Positions 11,149-25,297 are shown, counted from the stretch's first letter. The stretch: DNA of 58,750 nucleotides from Candidatus Laterigemmans baculatus (GCF_010367455.1 NZ_WRPR01000070.1:1-58750); one strand, 5' to 3'. Program-made: numbers and translations. The notes: generated by a model from the sequence alone, not told the origin.

Positions 11149-12705
11149 ATGGCAACCGAAGTCAAACTCCCCGAACTGGGCGACGGTATCGAATCGGGCG
11201 ACGTGCTCGAGGTCCTGGTCAGCGAAGGTGATGTGATCACCGAAGGCCAAGATATCGTCGAAATGGAAACCGACAAAGCGACCGTCCCAGTCCCGGCGAG
11301 CGCGGGTGGCAAGGTTGTCAAAATCCACGTCAGCAGCGGCGATACCGTGCCGGTCGGCGGCGTGATCCTCGAAGTCGAAGCGGCTGCGGAAGCCGAAGCT
11401 CCCAGCAAGCCGGCCGCCAAACAACCCGAAGCGGAAGCGGAACCCGAGGCGGAAGCCGAAGAGTCGGGCGAAGCCGAAACGGCCGAGGAAGAACCGCAGG
11501 CCGAGGCGGCTGCCGAAGAGGAATCCGAAGCCGAAGCGCAGCCGGAACCGGCTCCCCAACCGGCAGCCTCCAAGCCTGCTCCCGCGAAGCCAGCCCCCGC
11601 CAAACCAGCCCCCGCCAAACCAGCTGCCCAACAACCGGCACCGGCGAAACAGGCTGCCCCGGCCACCCCGCCAGCCGGCAGCACTTCTTCCGATGCGATC
11701 ATCCCGGCCGGTCCGGCCATTCGCCGCTTCGCTCGCGAAGTCGGCGTCGATTTGGCGACGGTCGAGGGGAGTGGCGAAGGGGGTCGGATCACCCGCGACG
11801 ACGTTCTCCAAGTCGTCCGCCAAGCCAGCCAAGCGGCCAAGGGCGGCAATGCCGCGGCGGCGGAGCGCTCGGCAGCAGGTCCGATTGCCGGCCAAGTCGG
11901 CGGCGGGCAAGCGGGAACTGGTCAGGTCGGCGGCGGCAAAGCGGCCGGCGGGAAAACGGCATCGGCTCCGTTGCCGGGCTCGGCCGACTCCGACGCCTTC
12001 GGTCCGATTCGCGTCGAGCGGATGAGCAAAGTCCGCAAGACGATTGCCTCCCAGATGCACGCCAGTTGGTCGAACGTTCCCCGCGTGACCAACTTCGACG
12101 ACGCCGACATCACCGACCTGGAGCGACTGCGTCAGAGCAGCAAGGATGACTACGCGGCCCAGGGGATCAAGCTGACGACGATGCCGTTCTTGATCAAAGC
12201 GGTCGCGACGGCACTCAAACACCACCCGGCGATCAACGCCGTGATCGACTCCGAGAACGAGCAGATCATCTACAAGGATTACGTGAACGTCGGAGTCGCC
12301 GTCGACACCGACCGCGGCTTGATGGTTCCGGTGATGCACAATACCGACCACATGGGGATCCCCGACATCGCCCGCGGTTTGGCCAGCATGGCGGCCAGCG
12401 TCCGCAGCGGTCAGTTCGCCGTCAGCGATCTGCGTGGCGGAACATTCACGATCAGCAACCTGGGTGCGATTGGCGGCCAGTACAGCACGCCGATCGTCAA
12501 CATCCCTGAAGTCGCGATCCTGCTCGTTGGCCGCAGCCGCAAACTGCCGGTCGTGATGCCCGACGATTCGATCCAGCCGCGGCTGATGATGCCGCTGAGC
12601 CTGTCGTACGATCACCGCTTGGTCGACGGCGGCACCGCGGCCCGCTTCCTGAACGACGTCATCGGCTACCTCGAAGCCCCCAGCCGCCTGCTGCTGGCGC
12701 TGTAG
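11149..12705 (+). CDS. aceF: Dihydrolipoamide acetyltransferase (PDH E2)
   Basis: 518 residues. There is a single N-terminal lipoyl domain (about 1-78) with the lipoylated Lys in VEMETDKATVPV. A long Ala/Pro/Glu linker follows (about 80-180), including the repeat KPAPAKPAPAKPAP. Next are a peripheral-subunit-binding domain (AGPAIRRFAREVGVDL, about 184-220), a second Gly/Ala/Gln-rich linker, and the catalytic domain (about 285-518) ending in YDHRLVDGGTAARFL with the HxxxDG active-site motif. It accepts the acetyl group made by AceE and transfers it to CoA. One lipoyl domain is fewer than in enterobacterial AceF (three). Confidence 0.97.
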   Translation: MATEVKLPELGDGIESGDVLEVLVSEGDVITEGQDIVEMETDKATVPVPASAGGKVVKIHVSSGDTVPVGGVILEVEAAAEAEAPSKPAAKQPEAEAEPEAEAEESGEAETAEEEPQAEAAAEEESEAEAQPEPAPQPAASKPAPAKPAPAKPAPAKPAAQQPAPAKQAAPATPPAGSTSSDAIIPAGPAIRRFAREVGVDLATVEGSGEGGRITRDDVLQVVRQASQAAKGGNAAAAERSAAGPIAGQVGGGQAGTGQVGGGKAAGGKTASAPLPGSADSDAFGPIRVERMSKVRKTIASQMHASWSNVPRVTNFDDADITDLERLRQSSKDDYAAQGIKLTTMPFLIKAVATALKHHPAINAVIDSENEQIIYKDYVNVGVAVDTDRGLMVPVMHNTDHMGIPDIARGLASMAASVRSGQFAVSDLRGGTFTISNLGAIGGQYSTPIVNIPEVAILLVGRSRKLPVVMPDDSIQPRLMMPLSLSYDHRLVDGGTAARFLNDVIGYLEAPSRLLLAL

Positions 12706-12743
12706 GGCCCGGCCCCCGCGGTGGTTGTTGGGCGTTTCACAAA

Positions 12744-12847
12744 ATCAGCCGCCACGCGCTAGCGTCCGGTTCCCACCGTGTTCGCGTGAACCGGACGCTA
12801 GCCTCTGTCAGAACACCCGCAACAACACCCTCCCGGGGGGAGGGTAA
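12744..12847. repeat. Palindromic GCTAGCG repeat interrupted at its CTAG by a MITE end, plus CCCTCCC palindrome
   Basis: The left arm ATCAGCCGCCACGCGCTAGC and right arm GAACCGGACGCTAG are followed directly by CCTCTGTCAGAACACCC, which matches the terminal repeat of the element at 6549. The CCCTCCCGGGGGGAGGG palindrome comes next. This is consistent with an old insertion at the CTAG of the palindromic repeat followed by decay. It lies directly after aceF. Confidence 0.7.
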
Positions 12848-12893
12848 TGAAGGGCAGCGGATGCACTGAATCGACGACAGACGAGGCCCGCGG

Positions 12894-13372
12894 GTGGACG
12901 ACGAACGGATTGCCTACCATGAGGCGGGGCACGCGGTTGCGGCCGTTTGGCTCGGGGGCGAAGTGGTCCATGTGACGCTCGAACCGGACCGCGACGATGG
13001 CCCGAGCCGCGACGGCGAGCTCCTGGTCCGCTGGCACCATCGTGGCCTTTCGCCGCGGGATTTGCTCGCCCGCGAAGTGGCCGTTGCGCTCGCCGGTCCC
13101 GCAGCCGAAATGCTCTATCTGGGCGAACGACCGCATCCGCTCACGGTTCGCGAATGGGCCGAGGATTGGCGGATCGTCTGGATGCTTGCCGCTGAGTGGG
13201 TCGCGGATCCGGCGCTCCGCATGCAGTGGATCGAGGCGTCCCTCCGCGATCTCTGCGGTCTGTTCGATCAGGCGGCGTGCTGGCAGGCCGTCGCCGAGAC
13301 AGCCGATGAACTCTCCGCCCACGAGACGCTCTGCGGCGAACAAGTCGAAGCGATCGTCCGCCGCTGGATGGG

Positions 13373-13376
<4 letters not shown>
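12894..13376 (+). CDS. Mini zinc-peptidase-like protein (FtsH/M41-like HEAGH)
   Basis: 160 residues with a GTG start at 12894. Residues 6-15 read YHEAGHAVAA, the HExxH zinc motif in the form typical of the FtsH (M41) peptidase domain. LAGPAAEMLYLG matches the later M41 segment 'GG(R/P)AAE...'. There is no AAA+ ATPase module and no membrane helix, so it is far shorter than FtsH (>600 residues). It may be a stand-alone peptidase domain or a catalytically limited relative. It ends convergently with the oxoprolinase gene; the two stop codons share a palindromic CTAG (13373-13376). Confidence 0.85.
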
Positions 13377-17251
<3,875 letters not shown>

Positions 17252-17777
17252 AACCTCACTCCCCACGGCGTTCTCCGCCCTCACGAATCCCACTCTCGTC
17301 GCATCCGCAAATCTGAAATCTCCGGGATCGAACGGAATCGAATTGCTTGAGCTTATGCCCCGGGATTCGAGACATAGGGAAACCGCGAAGGACACGAATC
17401 AAACGAATAGCGGCCACGGAAGGACACAAAAACTCACGGAAAGGGGAGGGACCGCGGATAGCACAGAGAACGCGGATGAACAGGAAATCCAACGGCTGAA
17501 AACCGATATTATCCGTGACTCAGCTCTCCCACCTTTCCTCCGTGCTCTTCGTGTCCTTCGTGGTTTCCCTCAACTTTCGCCAATCCGTGGGCATCAGCTC
17601 GCGCACATCGATTCCGGAGTCAGCAGATCCCAGATCGCAAATATTGGGTATCAAATCTCAAATCTCACTCGAACGCCCCCACGTTCTTCTCCCTATCCAC
17701 ATTCCCTCCCCCTTTCCGTGCTCTTCCGTGTCCTTCCGTGGCCAGCATCCATCCTGAAACCTGCTACCTGAAACCTC
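17252..17777. other. Intergenic region of nested inverted repeats (CCACGRAGGACAC boxes)
   Basis: No gene is seen. GCCACGGAAGGACAC (17413-17427) is the exact complement of 17728-17742. CACGGAAAGGGGAGGG pairs with CCCTCCCCCTTTCCGTG near 17700, with one extra base. The box ACCGCGAAGGACACGAA (17382-17398) pairs with TTCGTGTCCTTCGTGGT (17548-17564). The arms are nested, so the transcript could fold into a long, interrupted hairpin. The interior is less GC-rich than the flanking genes. It lies between two genes on the same strand. Confidence 0.65.
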
Positions 17778-17780
17778 CTA
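17753..17780 (-). repeat. 14-bp tandem repeat beginning at the DUF4159 stop codon
   Basis: On the minus strand the gene ends at TAG, and that TAG opens a direct repeat TAGGAGGTTTCAGG then TAGCAGGTTTCAGG. The same motif occurs at 5716-5745 in the opposite orientation. Confidence 0.85.
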
Positions 17781-20252
17781 TTGCAATAGTGCATAGAGCA
17801 CCATGTTGATGCCGATCTTGGCGGCGTCTTCGGTGGAGTAACCAGGGCATTGGATCGAGTTTTGGCTTTCCAGGGCACAGCTCAGATCGTAAGGCGAGAA
17901 CAACACGACGACCCGATCCTCCACCGTTGCCGCTTCGAGCACGGCGGTCGTCTGCCGCTTTTGCACGTTCAGCGCCCCGGACGTTCCGCGAACCGGGATC
18001 CGCAGCGTGACCGTCGAGAGATCGAAGCCGCCAAAACTCGAGGTCATCAGGGGATGATCGATCGGCAGGGGCTCGAGTTGGCTCTTCGGCAGCAGGCGGT
18101 CGATCTCCTCCCGCACCGAAGCGGTGAAGGCGTCGTCGCCGCAGATCGAATCGATCAACAAGGTGCCGCCGTTCTCGATGTAAGTTCGCAGCACCTCGAC
18201 TTCCTGGTCGGTAAAGCGAAACCCACGGCGGCCGTGCACCCACAGAATCGGAAAGTTTTGTAGCGGTTCGGCAGCAATCGGCACTTGGGGAGCTTCGGTC
18301 GCGATCCGCACCGGCACGTCACGGCTCAGGTACCGCATCAAGTTCGGGACCGCTCGCTGCGCCTCTTCGCCGCCAGCGTCGAGCGCCAACTGCGGAATTG
18401 TGATCACGCCCCGGTCGCCGGGACGAATCTCCGAGTCTTCCGCCAGCACGCTCCGCATCTCGAGCTTCTCTTTCAGCTCCCGCCCGGTGGCATAGGCGAT
18501 GATGTTTTGTCCCATTGCCACCGCCGCCTCGATCTGACGACCGATCGCGTCGGGATACTCGGTGCGGCCAGCCGGATCGCTGAGTTCCCAGCGGCAGGTC
18601 AACGCCTTGGGCAAATAGGCCACGCCGGTTCGGCAACAGGCTTGCACGCCGTACACCCAGAAGTCTTTGCCGAGCAGGGCCGGATCGACGCGGCGTTCGG
18701 CGAACCACAGCGGATGGGTCGGAGGCAAGCGTTCGAGCGGGCTGTCGAACAATTCCTCGCAGAGCGCACTGACCGAACGCTCGAACGGCGCGGGGTCTCC
18801 GCACCCGTCGCCCGCGGTCGCTTCGAACAGCAAAAAACCACCCGCGTCGACGTACCCCTTGAGCAGCTGTCGCTCGGCTGCGTCGAACGCCAGTGGCTGC
18901 TGGCCCGCGATCAGGATGACGGGCGTTTGCAGCAGATCGGCCACGCTGGCGCCTTCGAGCTGCACGGTCTGCCAAGTCAAGCTCCGACCCCAATCACGCT
19001 CGACGTGGCGGACCAACTGGCGGACCGCTTCGGGATGCTGCTGCCACTGGTTTCCCTCGCCGTACTGGAGTCGCCCAAGAACGACCTGCCGCTTGCCTTT
19101 GGAGAGGAACAGCAGGGCGAACGACGTCGTCACCGAGCGGTTCGCCTCGGCTGGGCCGACTCCCGCCCAAAAGCCCTGGAAATCGTCTTGGACCCCGAGC
19201 AAGTACTCCGCCCCTTCGCGATACCAGTCGTGGCCGCCGATCAACCGCCGACCGCTCATCCGCCCTACCCGCTCGAGGGCGTAGAGGTAGTAGAACAAGT
19301 TCGAGGCGAGCGACCGCGGGCCGGGATTCGAGCGAACCGTAAACCGCTCGCCGAGCCACTCGAGCGCCCGCTCGATATCCTCGTCGTCGGCTCCCTCGCC
19401 GCAGCACTCGATCGTGTCCCCGTCGATCCGCGCCCCACCACTCGACAGGCGACCGCGGCAGATGATCGTCGAAGCGATTCCCGCACAGGTCATGCTGCCG
19501 CTCGGCTGCGTGCCCATGCCCTCGCTGTAAGCCCATCCGCCGCTGCTCCGTTGTCGCTTGTCCCAGTAAGCCGCGGCTAACTCGAAGGCTTCACTCGAAA
19601 CGGTCACGCCCCGTTCCTCCGCGGCAGCTAGTGCGAGAAGCGCGAATTGGGTGTTCGATGGGTCGCCTCCCAGCGGTTCGGCATTCGCTGGCGTCGCGTA
19701 GTAGCTCCAAGCTCCAAGGTGGGCACGCGGCGTATCCCCTTTGATCTGCTCGCGCTCGAGCCATCGCACGTTGCGGCGGATGCGGGGCAGATCCTCGGCC
19801 GCCCCGATCTCACAAAAAGCCATCGTCTGCAGCGATACCGAGTAGGTGCTCTGAGTCTCGATCGCTCGCAGGTACTGAGTCGCTTTGGTGATCGAAGGGT
19901 CGTCGACCGGAACCCCAGCGTTGACCAGCGCCAGCGTGCAGAGCGATGACAGGCCTCCCTCGTGCCGCGGGTATTCGTCCCAGCCTCCATTGGCAAGCTG
20001 GCGGTTCTGGAGGTACTGGATTCCGCGGCGAATCGACGTCTCGACTTCCGCCGCGGTGATTTGCGCATGGGCCGAGCCGGGAGCAAACAACGCCTCCAGC
20101 AGCGCTAGAGCGACCATCAACAGCGGCACCCCCAACCGCCGGGCTGAGAGCGGCAAGGCTTTGGATGCGGCGGAGTTCCGGACGACACCGCGGGTCGCTC
20201 GATCCCGGGATTTCATCGACGCTGTCCTTGATTGGCGACTGTTCAACTCCAT
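17778..20252 (-). CDS. Secreted protein with cyclase-type repeats and two DUF4159 domains
   Basis: 824 residues from the ATG at 20252, which has AAGG 6 nt upstream; a GTG at 20279 is possible. After a basic N-region, a signal peptide ends at AHA-Q. Residues about 65-330 hold prenyltransferase/squalene-cyclase-like repeats (GIQYLQNRQLANGGWDEYP; KRQRSSGGWAYSEGMG), an alpha-toroid fold. The C-terminal half carries two DUF4159-like units, each with a 'G-Y/T-hydrophobic-GG-x-LL' strand and a C-G-D segment (GGFLLFEATAGDGCGD; GGTLLIDSICGDD). Function unknown. DUF4159 proteins often lie near MoxR ATPases, and a MoxR gene is divergently transcribed 192 nt away. Confidence 0.9.
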   Translation of the reverse strand: MELNSRQSRTASMKSRDRATRGVVRNSAASKALPLSARRLGVPLLMVALALLEALFAPGSAHAQITAAEVETSIRRGIQYLQNRQLANGGWDEYPRHEGGLSSLCTLALVNAGVPVDDPSITKATQYLRAIETQSTYSVSLQTMAFCEIGAAEDLPRIRRNVRWLEREQIKGDTPRAHLGAWSYYATPANAEPLGGDPSNTQFALLALAAAEERGVTVSSEAFELAAAYWDKRQRSSGGWAYSEGMGTQPSGSMTCAGIASTIICRGRLSSGGARIDGDTIECCGEGADDEDIERALEWLGERFTVRSNPGPRSLASNLFYYLYALERVGRMSGRRLIGGHDWYREGAEYLLGVQDDFQGFWAGVGPAEANRSVTTSFALLFLSKGKRQVVLGRLQYGEGNQWQQHPEAVRQLVRHVERDWGRSLTWQTVQLEGASVADLLQTPVILIAGQQPLAFDAAERQLLKGYVDAGGFLLFEATAGDGCGDPAPFERSVSALCEELFDSPLERLPPTHPLWFAERRVDPALLGKDFWVYGVQACCRTGVAYLPKALTCRWELSDPAGRTEYPDAIGRQIEAAVAMGQNIIAYATGRELKEKLEMRSVLAEDSEIRPGDRGVITIPQLALDAGGEEAQRAVPNLMRYLSRDVPVRIATEAPQVPIAAEPLQNFPILWVHGRRGFRFTDQEVEVLRTYIENGGTLLIDSICGDDAFTASVREEIDRLLPKSQLEPLPIDHPLMTSSFGGFDLSTVTLRIPVRGTSGALNVQKRQTTAVLEAATVEDRVVVLFSPYDLSCALESQNSIQCPGYSTEDAAKIGINMVLYALLQ

Positions 20253-20444
20253 TCTTACCTTCACCCTAGATTTTGCCACCGCCGTCCCAATTCATGATAG
20301 ATCACGGCCACCCCGAGCGGCGACACGCCAACCGACGCTGCCCGAAAGCCGCATTCCCGCTAAGCTGACGGCTCGTAGTGTCTCCGGCTCTCTGCTTCCA
20401 CCGGCTCCCGATCACCTCGGCTCCCGCTAGCGACCGATCCCTCC

Positions 20445-21515
<1,071 letters not shown>

Positions 21516-21540
21516 GGGGAGAGCGGGGTGGGCTTTTTTC

Positions 21541-21686
21541 CATCACCCGCCACGCGCTAGGCGTCCGGTTTTTTCAGCGTCTTTCGGGAACCGGGGATTG
21601 CTCGGATTATTCATCAGCCGCCGGGCGCTAGCCCCCGGTTCTCGAAAATGCCGTGAGAACCGGACGCTAGCGCGTAGCGGCTGATG
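21541..21686. repeat. Palindromic GCTAGCG repeat, one degraded and one full copy
   Basis: A degraded copy spans 21541-21597 (one extra G in GCTAGGCG, right arm decayed). A full copy spans 21611-21686, running from TCATCAGCCGCCGGGCGCTA to CGCTAGCGCGTAGCGGCTGA. Both lie between the MoxR gene and the convergent secreted-protein gene. Confidence 0.85.
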
Positions 21687-21734
21687 GATGATCGAGGCTA
21701 ACAACCCGCCTCAATCGAGACAGAGTCACACTAC

Positions 21735-21766
21735 AAAAAAAGCCTGGGACTCGCGTCCCAGGCTTT
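21735..21766 (-). terminator. Intrinsic terminator
   Basis: On the minus strand, AAAGCCTGGGAC and GTCCCAGGCTTT form a perfect 12-bp stem around GCGA and run into TTTTTTT. It lies 28 nt after the stop of the secreted-protein gene. This is one of the two clear intrinsic terminators seen in the window. Confidence 0.92.
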
Positions 21767-21793
21767 GCGTTCTTGTCGCTTGCCGGCTTTCGC

Positions 21794-23485
21794 TTACTCG
21801 GCCGGTTGGACCTGGCCGACCGCCCGCTGCTGATTCGCTTCGATCGCCGCACCGATGGCTCGCAGGATGCCTTCGCCGATCGTCAGCTCGAACTTCGAAC
21901 CGCGCTCGATCGATTCGGTGACAAAGCGGATATTGGCGGTTTCGCCGGCTCGGGCCACCTTGTCGATGATCGCCGCCAGCTGGTCATTCGGCTTGACCGC
22001 CTGAGCAAACTGCAGGATCGGCAGCAGGGAGACTTTGCCCTGGCTGAGCGGACGCTCGCCACCGGCATCGCTCGCCGCTTGGTCGATCAGGTTCCGCAGC
22101 ATCGGCTCGGACTGCTGACCGAGAGCCAGATAAACCGCGTCCGGGGCGGTACCGATCGTCAGCCGCAGCGTTTCACCGAAGATCTGACGCGCTTCGGGTT
22201 TGTCTTCCGGCACCGCGGCATCGACGTAGTGCAACGTGACGTCTTTGTAGTTCCCGGCGTCGAAGGTGAACTTCGGAGCTTCCGGTTCATCCTGCACCTT
22301 GGCCGCCAAATCTTTCACCAGCTGGGCGACTTTGGCCCCGTCGGAGACGAAGAACCCGGCGACTGCGTTGAGCCGATCGTTTTCGAGCGTCAACAGTGCC
22401 CCGCCGTCGCTCTTGCCTTCACCGATCGTCTCGACGGCGATCTCGATCAACCGCTCGAAGAACGCTTCGAGCTCCTGCCGATCCGCCGCGCTGAGGTTCT
22501 CTTCATTCTCCAGCATCGCGCGGATCGAACCGGTCACCTGCTGCATCGACATCCGCGTCTGCTCGATCGCGTCACGGCCGATCGCACCCGCTCCGTGGAA
22601 ATAGGCGGCCGCGTCGGGCTGGATGACCGAAGCGAACTTCGAGGGGATCGGCTGCTGAGCGGCATACATCCGGGCCAGCTTGGTTCCCGGAGCGGCCGTG
22701 GTCAGCAGCTCCAAGCGAAGCTGACGCTCCTGCGGCTCGATCGCGAAGCCGAGCTGCAGGATCTCGGTGTCGTTGATCACCATCTCGAGCTGCTCGAGCG
22801 ACGACTCGCCCATCTGCCGGATCTGGTCCGCCTGCTCGGCAGGCTGCTGAGCGATCGCCTGATCGAAGCCCTGCCGCAGCTGGTCGAGGAACATCTGCCG
22901 CTGCTCGGGCGTGAACGCTTGGACGTTCACGCGGACCCCGATGTTGTAATCGTCGCCCATATCCTGCAGCCACGGCAGCGGATCGTTGGGCAGCCCCTGC
23001 AGCGCCTCGCGGGTCTGCGCCGCGTAGGCCCAATTCCCCTGCTGGCGGATGTAGAGGACGTTGGTCCCGGCGGCGATCGCCAGCGTCCCGTCATCGAACT
23101 CGTCGGCCGGTCCGAGCTGGGGCTCGAGCGTCTTGAGGAACTGCTTGACGTTCGACGTGGGGAGGAACAGCACCGCGGCCCGCTCGCCAAACGGCGCGGC
23201 CAGATAGAGACCGATCGGCCGGCTGCGGTCTAAACCGTTGGTGAAGTTGGCGGCCATCATCGCGAAGATGCCGCCGCCCTGCGCTTGGCCCACCGCTCCA
23301 CTGACGTAGTTCACGTCCTGAATCATGCGATCGACACTGGCGATCGAGACCACCAGCACCGGCTCCCCGGCCGGCACCGCGGGGGCGGCCGGCGTCTCTT
23401 GGGCTCGGAGCTGCGCGGGCGCGACGGCGAGACACGCCACCGCGGCAACGAGCAGGCTTCGGATGCGGTTTCCCCAAGGCATCAT
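21794..23485 (-). CDS. Secreted protein of unknown function
   Basis: 563 residues from the ATG at 23485 (MMPWGNRIRSLL), chosen because AAAGGA lies 6-7 nt upstream. The signal peptide is about 28 residues and ends at LRAQ. The mature part has no cysteines, transmembrane helices or catalytic motifs that I recognise. It is mixed alpha/beta and rich in Gln, Ala and acidic residues, with segments such as VLVVSIASVDRMIQDVNYVSG at the start and a Gln/Ala-rich helical stretch at 160-190. Similar long secreted proteins are common in Pirellulales. It has its own good ribosome-binding site and intrinsic terminator, suggesting a well-expressed monocistronic gene. Confidence 0.88.
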   Translation of the reverse strand: MMPWGNRIRSLLVAAVACLAVAPAQLRAQETPAAPAVPAGEPVLVVSIASVDRMIQDVNYVSGAVGQAQGGGIFAMMAANFTNGLDRSRPIGLYLAAPFGERAAVLFLPTSNVKQFLKTLEPQLGPADEFDDGTLAIAAGTNVLYIRQQGNWAYAAQTREALQGLPNDPLPWLQDMGDDYNIGVRVNVQAFTPEQRQMFLDQLRQGFDQAIAQQPAEQADQIRQMGESSLEQLEMVINDTEILQLGFAIEPQERQLRLELLTTAAPGTKLARMYAAQQPIPSKFASVIQPDAAAYFHGAGAIGRDAIEQTRMSMQQVTGSIRAMLENEENLSAADRQELEAFFERLIEIAVETIGEGKSDGGALLTLENDRLNAVAGFFVSDGAKVAQLVKDLAAKVQDEPEAPKFTFDAGNYKDVTLHYVDAAVPEDKPEARQIFGETLRLTIGTAPDAVYLALGQQSEPMLRNLIDQAASDAGGERPLSQGKVSLLPILQFAQAVKPNDQLAAIIDKVARAGETANIRFVTESIERGSKFELTIGEGILRAIGAAIEANQQRAVGQVQPAE

Positions 23486-23988
23486 TCTCAGTCCTTTCAA
23501 AGATGTTGGCAGATTCAAAACGGTGCAAATTCTTCACAGGTTGCAGGCAAACACCCGCCAGAAATGTCGGCCCTACAGGTAAGTCCTACCAGCTTTCGCA
23601 GCCCCCAGTTTCAGAGCCGAGGCAGTTTTTCCGCGGCCCCCCACGCATTTCCAGCGCGGCATCTCAGCGTGGCTTTCCAGCGTGGCGCGCCCGGCAGCTC
23701 AGTCTTGCAGGGTTTAAGCCCCCTGCGGGAACTAAGCCACTGCGCGAACTGAGTCACTGCGCGAACTGAGTCACTGCGGGAATCTAGGCAACGCGGGGCG
23801 GGCAGCAAAGTCCGGACATATCGCCCCTGCACAGCGTGAGCCAGTGGCTGCGTTTGGCTGCGACTTTTTTTGAGCGACGGCTCTGCAGCGACTTTCCGCA
23901 GGGCTTCGCCGCAAAGGTTTTAGCAGCGGCGAAGAAATCCGCCAGGCGGGGGAGGCAGAAGAGAAAGCCTCCCACAGAAGAAGCGCCT
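23486..23988. other. Intergenic region with a 17-bp tandem repeat and a hairpin after infA
   Basis: No gene is seen. It holds the tandem repeat at 23724-23781. A hairpin GGGAGGC/GCCTCCC (23950-23973) lies 15 nt past the infA stop on the minus strand; it has no T-run, so it could be at most a weak or factor-dependent terminator. Confidence 0.55.
23724..23781. repeat. 17-bp tandem repeat, about 3.4 copies
   Basis: The unit TGCGCGAACTGAGTCAC occurs exactly at 23741 and 23758, with diverged flanking copies at 23724 and 23775. Confidence 0.85.
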
Positions 23989-24210
23989 TTACCGCTCGCG
24001 ATACGTGATCCGACCCTTGGTCAAATCGTACGGGGAGAGTTCCACGCGGACCTTGTCGCCCGGAACAATGCGAATGAAGTGCTTCCGCATCCGTCCTGCG
24101 ACGTGCGCGAGTACTTCATTGCCCGTTTCCAATTGCACACGAAAGCGGGTATTGGCCAATGCCTGCGTCACCGTGCCTTCGATCTCGAAAGCATCTTCCT
24201 TCTTTCCCAT
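23989..24210 (-). CDS. infA: Translation initiation factor IF-1
   Basis: 73 residues, the usual size, starting [20 protein letters not shown] and ending [11 protein letters not shown]. It is a single OB-fold S1-like domain binding the ribosomal A site. The internal ATG at 24210 is the start; the longer reading frame upstream has no homology to the family. It lies 151 nt downstream of the last BMC-operon gene on the same strand. infA is usually linked to ribosomal protein genes, so this location is unusual. Confidence 0.96.
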   Translation of the reverse strand: MGKKEDAFEIEGTVTQALANTRFRVQLETGNEVLAHVAGRMRKHFIRIVPGDKVRVELSPYDLTKGRITYRER

Positions 24211-24361
24211 AAACCTTTGCCGCGAAGAAACCAAACTTGGGGCACCGACCGGAGTCGACGCCGGGGATGAAACTAAATTATCGCAGCAGCTTTTATACCG
24301 CTTCCCCGGAGAACGTCCAGCAACGATTCCCCCCAAAGGACGAAATATCCTGCCGTCGCCT

Positions 24362-25297
24362 CTAGCCGACGCGTTGCAGGACGGTGGCGAGCGTCTTTTG
24401 CAGCGCGCCGCCGCTGGCCCGCAGCCCTTGCACTTCCTTCGGCCAGAGGTCGATTTCCAAGCGGTCGACCGCCCCTTGGCGGCCAACGACCGTGGGAACC
24501 GAGAGGGCGACGTCGCGGATCCCATAGCAGCCCGACTGGACGGTGCTGACCGGCAGCACGCTGCGGCGGTCCAGGGCGATCGCTTCCACCACGTCGCGGA
24601 TGGCGATCCCCACGGCAAACCCGGCGCCCCCTTTCCGCTTGATGACCTCCGCACCGCTGCCTCGCGTGCGGGTGAACAACTCGCCAGCGAGCGAGGGATT
24701 CCAGCCCGGGAATTTGTCGAGCGGCAGCCCGCCAATCGTCGCACTGCTCCAGATCGGGACCATCGAATCGCCGTGCTCGCCGAGGATCAGTGCCCGCGTC
24801 TGCGTCGGCGGCGCCTGCATCCGCTCGGCGATCAGACTGCAGAAGCGGATCGTATCGAGCTGGGTGCCGAGCCCCAGCACCTGCTCGCTGGGCAACCCCA
24901 GCCGATCGGCGGCCACGTAAGTCAGGATGTCGACCGGGTTCGAGACGACCAGCACGATCGCGTCGCGGCGGAGCCCGCCCCGCTGGACATCGTTGAGGAT
25001 CGAGACGAACAGGTCGGTGTTGCGGTTGATCAAATCGAGCCGCGACTCGTCCGGCTTGCGACGCAGTCCGGCCGTGATGCAGACGATGTCGGAGCTGGCG
25101 ATGTGCTCGTAGCCCCCGCCCACGATCCGCTGATCGGCGACGCTCGGTCCGCCGTGCTGGAGGTCCAGCGCCTGACCGACCGCCAGCTCCTGGTTCACGT
25201 CGAGCAGCGCAATCTCGCTGAAGATCCCGCCGCACTGCAGCGCGTACGCGGCGCAGGAGCCAACCAGGCCGCCGCCGCCAATGATGGAAATTTTCAT
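24362..25297 (-). CDS. BMC-operon L-lactate/malate dehydrogenase family protein
   Basis: NAD-dependent 2-hydroxyacid dehydrogenase, 311 residues. It has the glycine-rich [12 protein letters not shown], the acceptor Asp in [21 protein letters not shown] (substrate-carboxylate Arg) and GEHGDS (catalytic His). The specificity loop reads [10 protein letters not shown], so the position equivalent to LDH residue 102 is Arg, as in malate dehydrogenases; lactate dehydrogenases have Gln. It is the last gene of the BMC operon, 59 nt after the aldolase. In the PVM pathway it has been proposed to oxidise or reduce three-carbon hydroxyacids and recycle NAD. No extra encapsulation helix is visible. Confidence 0.92.
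   Translation of the reverse strand: MKISIIGGGGLVGSCAAYALQCGGIFSEIALLDVNQELAVGQALDLQHGGPSVADQRIVGGGYEHIASSDIVCITAGLRRKPDESRLDLINRNTDLFVSILNDVQRGGLRRDAIVLVVSNPVDILTYVAADRLGLPSEQVLGLGTQLDTIRFCSLIAERMQAPPTQTRALILGEHGDSMVPIWSSATIGGLPLDKFPGWNPSLAGELFTRTRGSGAEVIKRKGGAGFAVGIAIRDVVEAIALDRRSVLPVSTVQSGCYGIRDVALSVPTVVGRQGAVDRLEIDLWPKEVQGLRASGGALQKTLATVLQRVG

Noticed and set aside
24211-24744. Extended N-terminus for IF-1
   Set aside because: The upstream frame overlaps the dehydrogenase gene and is rich in Arg/Ser/Ala without family similarity; the 73-residue form is the standard IF-1 size.
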